A program made the translations under genes and the position numbers. 64,000 nucleotides of DNA, from the NCBI GenBank assembly GCA_934589835.1, contig CAKTOK010000003.1, positions 1 to 64,000 of the forward strand. The letters are read 5' to 3'. This DNA comes from an uncultured Oscillospiraceae bacterium (GTDB lineage Bacteria; Bacillota; Clostridia; Oscillospirales; Oscillospiraceae). The notes beneath the pieces were generated by a model. The model had not been told where the DNA came from. It worked only from the letters and a program-made list of their open reading frames with translations, and searched no databases. Below, in pieces: positions 59,027 through 64,000 of this stretch; the first letter of the stretch is position 1, and each line of letters begins with the position of its first letter.

Positions 59027-60274
59027 TTATTCGCGGCGCAGCGCCTCGATGGGGTTGAGCTTGGAGGCCTTCACCGCCGGCACAAAGCCGAACACCACGC
59101 CGATGACCATGGAGAAGGCCACGGCGATGATGCAGGCCGGTACGCTGATGGCTACCGGCGTGCCCATGACGTGGGACATCATCTCCGCAAGACCGATGCC
59201 GCAGCCCACGCCCAGAATACCGCCCATGCTGGTGAGCACGGCGGCCTCCGTCAGGAACTGCCAGCGGATGCGGCTCTGCTGGGCGCCGATGGCGATCTTC
59301 AGGCCGATCTCGCGGGTACGCTCCGTCACCGACACCAGCATGATGTTCATCACGCCGATACCGCCCACCACCAGAGAGATGGCGGCGATCCAGATCAGCT
59401 GCTTGTTGGAGCTTTCCGACAGGCTCTGCAGCTGGCTGGCCTGCTCCAGCAGATCCTTGGATTGGTACTTGTAGGTATCGCTGGCGATCACATGGCTGTT
59501 GAGATACTCCGCCACATTGTTGCCGGCGGTGGTCATGTCGTTGGTGGATGTGGCCCGCACCGCCACAGACTGCGGCTCGTCGTAGCGATAAACGATGGGC
59601 CAGCAGCTGTCGGGGATAAACACCGTGCCGGAGGTGTTGCCGGAGTACATATAGTAGTCGTTGATGCTGTTGATGACCGGCTCGGAGGACACGCGGGCGG
59701 AGATCACGCCCACCACGGTGAACGGCTCGCCGGAGATCTCGATGGTCCCGCCCAGCGGGTTTTCGCCCTGGAACAGGCTCTGGGCCGATTTGGCGTCGAT
59801 CAGCGCCACCTTGCGGCAGTTGGCGAAGTCTGCCTCCACAAAGGCGCGGCCATAGTTGACGGCGTAATCCGCCGCAGCCAGATAGCGGCTGTCGATGCCG
59901 TACAGGTTGCCGCTGAAGGAGTTGTTGCCCACATAGACGCCGTCAGGCCACTGGCGCTGATGGTACAGGGACACATCGGCCACGCTGCCCAGCTGGCTCA
60001 TCTCGCCGCGCATCTCCTCGGTGATGCAGCTGACGCCCTGCGGCAGCTCCATATAGCCAAGCTCGATCTGATTGCCGTCCTGTGTCAGCTGCACGCGAAC
60101 CACGTTGTTGCCCGCGCCGATCAGATTCTGCTTGATCTGCTCGTTGGTGCCCTGAATGGTGGACACGATGGTGATGATGGCCGCAATGCCGATGATGATA
60201 CCCAGCATCGTCAAAAACGACCGCAGCTTGTGACTCCACACGCCCTGAAAGGCGAGATTGATATTTTCTAACAT
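59027..60274 (-). CDS. MacB/FtsX-type ABC transporter permease
   Basis: 415 residues with the MacB layout: N-terminal membrane segment (HKLRSFLTMLGIIIGIAAIITIVS, about 15-38), a large extracytoplasmic MacB-PCD domain (about 45-285) and three C-terminal segments starting at AAISLVVGGIGVMNIMLVSVTERTREIG (about 300). It works with the ATPase at 61876 and the adaptors to export drugs, peptides or lipids. GGGAGG precedes the ATG. Last gene of the four-gene operon. Confidence 0.94.
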   Translation of the reverse strand: MLENINLAFQGVWSHKLRSFLTMLGIIIGIAAIITIVSTIQGTNEQIKQNLIGAGNNVVRVQLTQDGNQIELGYMELPQGVSCITEEMRGEMSQLGSVADVSLYHQRQWPDGVYVGNNSFSGNLYGIDSRYLAAADYAVNYGRAFVEADFANCRKVALIDAKSAQSLFQGENPLGGTIEISGEPFTVVGVISARVSSEPVINSINDYYMYSGNTSGTVFIPDSCWPIVYRYDEPQSVAVRATSTNDMTTAGNNVAEYLNSHVIASDTYKYQSKDLLEQASQLQSLSESSNKQLIWIAAISLVVGGIGVMNIMLVSVTERTREIGLKIAIGAQQSRIRWQFLTEAAVLTSMGGILGVGCGIGLAEMMSHVMGTPVAISVPACIIAVAFSMVIGVVFGFVPAVKASKLNPIEALRRE

Positions 60275-60287
60275 CGCTTCGCCTCCC

Positions 60288-61883
60288 TTACATCGCGTTG
60301 TACAGCTGGTCTGCGGTGGCCTCCACCGTATTGGCGCCGGCCTTCACGTCCCGCCCGTAGGGGAACGCCACATAATCCTCCACGGTCAGACCGCCGCGGA
60401 TCTGGGTGTAGCTGCCCCACAGGTCGCGGCCCGTCTGGACCCAGCGCTGCTCCAGCTTACCGTTCTCGCCCCGCACCATCACGTAGCTCTTGCCGTTCTC
60501 GGACCGCAGGAACATACTTTGCAGATACAGGGGATTGCCATCGGTGGCCACGGTTTTCTGATAGGACATATCCACATAGTCGCCGGCCTGTAAATTGGCG
60601 TCCTCGGAGACAAACACCTTGAAGGGATAGTAGGACACGTTGCTGTTGGAGTCCCCTCCCCAGTAGCTGGCGTTGTCCGTGGGGAAATCGCTGATCTCCA
60701 CGATCTCGCCCTCGCAGCTGGTGCCGGTCATCCAGCTGCTGATCTGCACGGTGTCGCCAAGCTTCACGGTGCCCAGATCCAGCTCGCCCAGAGAGCCGGT
60801 GATATAATACCCGCCGCCGCCGGAGACCTCCACCACAGCCTGACTGTTGTTATAGGCGTCCTCCGGCGTCCGCACGGCCTTTACCACACCGTCGATCTCG
60901 CTGTATACGGTGCCGTCGCCCAGCTCCTTCTTCTTCTGATCCAGCGTGATCTGCGCCTGCTTTACGGAGCGGTTATAGTCGTGCAGCGACTTCTCCGTAT
61001 TGGCGATCAGCTCCTTCAGCTCCGCACGGGTATGGGAGTCGTCCAGCATCTTCTGGAGCTTATCCAGCTCCTTCTGCGCCTTCTTGATCTGGTCGTTCAC
61101 AGGCGTCTCATAGCTGTCCTGATAGCCGGGCAGATTGTTCATCAGCTTCAGCTTGGCCGGCTCCTCCGTGTCGTCGGCCACAATGTACATCCCGTAGCAG
61201 GTGATGGCGCCGTTCTGCACATCGCCGGCCCGCTCCACCAGCACCACATAGGCGCTGGTCTGCCCGTTGGGCAGCACGCTGCTCCGGATAACGTCGTCCG
61301 TCAGGAATTTGCCCTCCAGCCACTGGTAATACAGGGGCTTATCCCGCGTCTCGCCGGTGTTGCTGCCCAGACGGCCCACGCTGACGGGGGCGTAGCGGCC
61401 CTCGCTTTTATCCTGCGCCGCCCGCAGCTTTTCCAGCTCGGCCAGCTTCTGGTCGTATTCCTTCTGCAGCGCCTCGCGGTTCTCCGCCAGCCGGTACAGC
61501 TTCAGATTCTCCTCCGCCGTCTTGGCGTTCAGCTGCATCCGCTCCAGCTGGATCTCGGCGCGGTCTACCTCCGCCTGCGACAGCGTGGTGTCGTAGGACA
61601 GCAGCCTGTCGCCCTTCTTGACGCTCTGCCCCTCGGTGACATAGATCTCCTTGACCGTCTGGTTCTGGGAGATGAAGAGCTTCTGCAATTTATCGGTGCT
61701 CACCGTGCCGCTGGTGTTGCCGGTGTCGCCCCAGTAGTCGCTCATGGAAAAATCGGACACGGCGTACACATTGATGTCGCCGCGCTGGGCGTTGCGCGCC
61801 AGCGTCAGGCCGCCCCATACGGCGGCGCAGACCGCCGCGATGATGCCGACGGCCAGCAGCGCCTTTTTCAGAGATTTACTCAT
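60288..61883 (-). CDS. HlyD/MacA-type efflux adaptor (membrane-anchored)
   Basis: 531 residues. One N-terminal membrane segment (LLAVGIIAAVCAAVWGGL), then a lipoyl-like half (VKEIYVTEGQSVKKGDRLLSYD, about 80-101), two long coiled-coil stretches (about 105-160 and 255-315, with LDKLQKMLDDSHTRAELKEL), a second lipoyl half and beta-barrel domains. ATG 61883 has GGAGG at 8-9 bases. It overlaps the ATPase gene by 8 bp. One of two adaptors in this operon. Confidence 0.88.
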   Translation of the reverse strand: MSKSLKKALLAVGIIAAVCAAVWGGLTLARNAQRGDINVYAVSDFSMSDYWGDTGNTSGTVSTDKLQKLFISQNQTVKEIYVTEGQSVKKGDRLLSYDTTLSQAEVDRAEIQLERMQLNAKTAEENLKLYRLAENREALQKEYDQKLAELEKLRAAQDKSEGRYAPVSVGRLGSNTGETRDKPLYYQWLEGKFLTDDVIRSSVLPNGQTSAYVVLVERAGDVQNGAITCYGMYIVADDTEEPAKLKLMNNLPGYQDSYETPVNDQIKKAQKELDKLQKMLDDSHTRAELKELIANTEKSLHDYNRSVKQAQITLDQKKKELGDGTVYSEIDGVVKAVRTPEDAYNNSQAVVEVSGGGGYYITGSLGELDLGTVKLGDTVQISSWMTGTSCEGEIVEISDFPTDNASYWGGDSNSNVSYYPFKVFVSEDANLQAGDYVDMSYQKTVATDGNPLYLQSMFLRSENGKSYVMVRGENGKLEQRWVQTGRDLWGSYTQIRGGLTVEDYVAFPYGRDVKAGANTVEATADQLYNAM

Positions 61884-62556
61884 GGAACGCACCTCCCGTC
61901 AGCACGCCGTCGCGGATGTTCATAATGGTATGGGCGTGTTGTGCGATGCCCTGATCGTGTGTGATCATGATGATGGTGGAGCCGTGGTCGTGCAGCTGCT
62001 GGAACAGCTCCATCACCTGTGTGCCGCTGGCGGAGTCCAGCGCGCCGGTGGGTTCGTCCGCCAGCAGCAGCTGGGGCTTGCCTACGATGGCGCGGGCGAT
62101 GGCCACGCGCTGGCACTGGCCGCCGGACAGCTGATCCGGCCGGTGATCCACGCGGTCCGCAAGGCCCACCGTCTCCAGCGCCTCGCGGGCGCGCTCCAGC
62201 CGCTCCGCTTTCTTCACACCGCCGTACAGCAGGGGCAGCGCCACGTTCTCCAGCGCCGTCAGCTTGGGCAGCAGGTTGAAGGACTGGAACACAAAGCCCA
62301 GCTGCTTGTTCCGCACCTCCGCCAGCTGTTTGGGCGTGCATTTGGTAATGTCCTGTCCGCTCAGCAGATAGCTGCCGCTGGTGGGCACGTCCAGGCAGCC
62401 GATCAGGTTCATCAGCGTGGTCTTTCCGCTGCCGGAAGGACCCATGATCGCAAGGTATTCCCCCTCCTCCACGTCCAGACTCACATTTTTCAGGATGTGG
62501 TTCACGGATTTGCCCATGGGATAGTCCTTGCAGATGTCGCGCATTTCAAGGATCAT
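61876..62556 (-). CDS. MacB/LolD-type ABC transporter ATP-binding protein
   Basis: 226 residues. Walker A IMGPSGSGKTTLMNLIGCLD (about 37-56), Q-loop FVFQSFNLLPKLTALENV, signature LSGGQCQRVAIARA (about 141) and Walker B LLLADEPTGALDSASG (about 161) are complete. This subfamily energises MacB/FtsX-type permeases such as the one at 59027. Situated between the two adaptor genes. Confidence 0.96.
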   Translation of the reverse strand: MILEMRDICKDYPMGKSVNHILKNVSLDVEEGEYLAIMGPSGSGKTTLMNLIGCLDVPTSGSYLLSGQDITKCTPKQLAEVRNKQLGFVFQSFNLLPKLTALENVALPLLYGGVKKAERLERAREALETVGLADRVDHRPDQLSGGQCQRVAIARAIVGKPQLLLADEPTGALDSASGTQVMELFQQLHDHGSTIIMITHDQGIAQHAHTIMNIRDGVLTGGAFHE

Positions 62557-62558
62557 AC

Positions 62559-63884
62559 TCAGCCCTCCACTGCCGGCATGTCCGCCGTCGGCATATCCGC
62601 CGCGCCGCCGTTATCGTTCATGCCGCCCTCGTCAAGGCCGCCGTTATCGGCCATGTCGCCGCCGACCATGCCGCTCTCGTCGAGGCCGCCGTCGATCACG
62701 CCGTCGCCGCCCGTGCTGCTGTCGCCGGGATCGAAGGTGCTCTCGTCATAGGTCACGCAGGTCATGCCGGCCTTCAGCGTGTCGTCGGGGAAGGCGATAT
62801 AGTCCGCCGCCGTCAGACCGTCCGTCACCAGATAGGTGTCCAGCTCGGCGTTGTAGTCGCCCAGCGTCAGGCTGCGCTTTTCCAGCTTGCCGCTGCTGCT
62901 CTGGGCCCAGACCCAGGGGGAGCCGTCGGCATCGTTGATGAAGCTGGCGGGCAGCGCAATGCCGCTGCTCTGCTTGTCGTCCTGCCCCAGATCCGGCTCG
63001 ATGTAGACGTGCTGCCCCATCAGCAGCCCGTCGCTGCTGCTCAGCTCCACGTAGAACGGATACTTGCTGGAGTTGCCGGTGTCGCTGGTGCTGCTGTCAT
63101 AGTAGGCGTAGCTGTTGCTGTTGCTCTGCGCGGGATTGTTCCAGTCGATGTTGGTGATGGTCCCCTGCCACGTCTGGTCGCTGACGCGGGAGCGGATGAT
63201 CACGGAGATGCCCTCGCTCAGCACCGCCGCGTTGCTCTCGTTGACGTAGCCCTTCACACGGAAGCCGCCGGTCTGCACGATGGAGATCAGGGGCAGCGCG
63301 TTGCCGTTGTTGTCGGTGCCGCCGTTGGCGTTGACGCTCTTGACCTCGCCGGCCACCTCGGCCTTCACAGAGCTGTTCTTCATGTTGTTCTGCAGCTTTT
63401 CGATCTCCCGGGCCTTTTCCGACACGCTGCGGTTCAGCTCCAGAATATCCACGTTGGCCTGCCGGATGTCCAGCAGCAGCTGGCGGCGGGCGGCATCGTC
63501 CGTCGTCTCATCCAGCATATCCTCGGTCTGGGACTTTTCCTCCTCCTTGGAGGCAACCTGGGATTTCAGGCTCTCCAGATCCAGCTGGGCCTTCTCCAGG
63601 CTGAGCTGTAATTCGCTCATGTCATAGGTGAACAGCACGTCGCCCACCTTGACCTGATCGCCCACCTTGACCTTGATCTCGCCCACGGTCATGGTGTCGT
63701 CCTTCTTGATGTTCGTCTCGCCCAGCGCGCTGACCACGCCGGCAAACCGATCCGTCAGACCGGCGGAGCCAAGCCCGCAGATCATGGAGACGGACTGCAC
63801 GGATGCCTCGCCGTCGCTCTGTCCGCAGCCGGCGGCCACGCCCAGCAGCATGGCCAGCGCCAGAATGAAAGCAGCTTTCTTCAT
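62559..63884 (-). CDS. HlyD-type efflux adaptor lipoprotein
   Basis: 441 residues. Signal peptide with lipobox GVAAGC (Cys about residue 20) predicts lipid anchoring. The body has the adaptor pattern: lipoyl half (GEIKVKVGDQVKVGDVLFTYD), coiled coil (about 95-185; SLEKAQLDLESLKSQV), second lipoyl half and beta-barrel. The C-terminal 50 residues are low-complexity Gly/Asp/Met/Asn repeats (GGLDE, GGMND), unusual for the family. AAAGGAG precedes the ATG. First gene of the operon. Confidence 0.87.
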   Translation of the reverse strand: MKKAAFILALAMLLGVAAGCGQSDGEASVQSVSMICGLGSAGLTDRFAGVVSALGETNIKKDDTMTVGEIKVKVGDQVKVGDVLFTYDMSELQLSLEKAQLDLESLKSQVASKEEEKSQTEDMLDETTDDAARRQLLLDIRQANVDILELNRSVSEKAREIEKLQNNMKNSSVKAEVAGEVKSVNANGGTDNNGNALPLISIVQTGGFRVKGYVNESNAAVLSEGISVIIRSRVSDQTWQGTITNIDWNNPAQSNSNSYAYYDSSTSDTGNSSKYPFYVELSSSDGLLMGQHVYIEPDLGQDDKQSSGIALPASFINDADGSPWVWAQSSSGKLEKRSLTLGDYNAELDTYLVTDGLTAADYIAFPDDTLKAGMTCVTYDESTFDPGDSSTGGDGVIDGGLDESGMVGGDMADNGGLDEGGMNDNGGAADMPTADMPAVEG

Positions 63885-63951
63885 AGTGTTATCTCCTTTG
63901 CTTTTCCTCTGCGGTCCTCCGCAGTACTCCACATACAGATATGACGGCGCC

Positions 63952-63972
63952 CCGCGGAAAAATGTTCCGCGG
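63952..63972. promoter_or_regulatory. Palindrome upstream of the efflux operon
   Basis: CCGCGGAA (63952-63959) and TTCCGCGG (63965-63972) separated by 5 bases, about 70 bp before the first gene of the efflux operon. Candidate operator; no matching regulator gene is within the window edge. Confidence 0.4.
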
Positions 63973-64000
63973 AAAACGGAAAATCCCGCCGACAAACCGC

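Noticed and set aside
58825..59058. 77-codon plus-strand frame over the sRNA and two terminators
   Set aside because: Start codon lies inside the -10 element and there is no ribosome binding site; it crosses two strong terminators.
1..64000. A dedicated phage-defence, secondary-metabolite or mobile-element island
   Set aside because: No integrase, transposase, restriction-modification, toxin-antitoxin or biosynthetic core gene was recognised; gene content and base composition look uniform throughout.

Overview
The window reads as one contiguous, GC-rich (roughly 60 to 65 % by eye) chromosomal segment of a spore-forming Gram-positive. Nearly every gene has a strong AGGAGG-type ribosome binding site, spoIIID is present, glutamine synthetase is of type III, and several small lipoproteins and a DHHW-type protein of the kind common in gut Clostridia occur. 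I infer an Oscillospiraceae-like gut clostridium (Oscillibacter/Flavonifractor/Dysosmobacter type); no species call is possible. No tRNA, 16S/23S rRNA, insertion sequence, prophage or CRISPR array was seen.

Layout. 1-4563: the distal part of a translation operon (infB end, rbfA, an nrnA-like phosphoesterase, truB, ribF). 4574-9309: two tiny hypothetical genes, a DUF1846 protein, Tex, and a spoIIID gene with no canonical start codon. 9381-13171: an FeS membrane protein, then a glutamine synthetase III operon carrying a class II amidotransferase-like protein that has lost its catalytic Cys; the operon has a consensus promoter and a leader terminator. 13200-13470: a probable structured non-coding RNA. 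13470-18670: LysR/BrnQ and a MoxR-type ATPase with its VWA partner. 18709-24026: bile salt hydrolase-like enzyme, proC, pyk, galK and an Rrf2/IscR-type regulator, followed by an array of perfect hairpins. 24463-30787: lipid kinase, AI-2E family permease, thioesterase, a membrane metalloprotease-like DUF3810 protein, ybaB, dnaX and the SRP RNA (ffs). 30891-38424: DUF4340 lipoprotein, a two-component system, two amidohydrolases, an inositol monophosphatase family protein and an EamA transporter. 38622-41933: a 26-residue membrane peptide gene, LysR, a DUF4358 lipoprotein, and a sigma factor with a probable anti-sigma factor. 42030-49348: ftsH, rlmB, a degenerate P-type ATPase, CarD, gamma carbonic anhydrase and uridine phosphorylase. 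49586-54571: lipoproteins, two COG0523-type GTPases (one strongly His-rich), FeoA, a DHHW protein and cytidine deaminase. 54615-63884: a MarR-controlled heterodimeric ABC exporter and a MacAB-like efflux operon with two adaptors.

How it works together. Most of the window is housekeeping (translation, replication, proteolysis, nucleotide salvage, central carbon and nitrogen metabolism) mixed with envelope and gut-niche functions (bile salt hydrolase, drug efflux, metal handling). Transcription units are short and separated by convergent bidirectional terminators; many have near-consensus sigma-A promoters with 17-bp spacers, listed individually. The most unusual points are the start-less spoIIID, the Cys-less amidotransferase in the GSIII operon together with its leader terminator, the unidentified RNA at about 13.2-13.47 kb, the pseudo-P-type ATPase, the 26-residue peptide gene and the orphan promoter-terminator pair at 58.8 kb.
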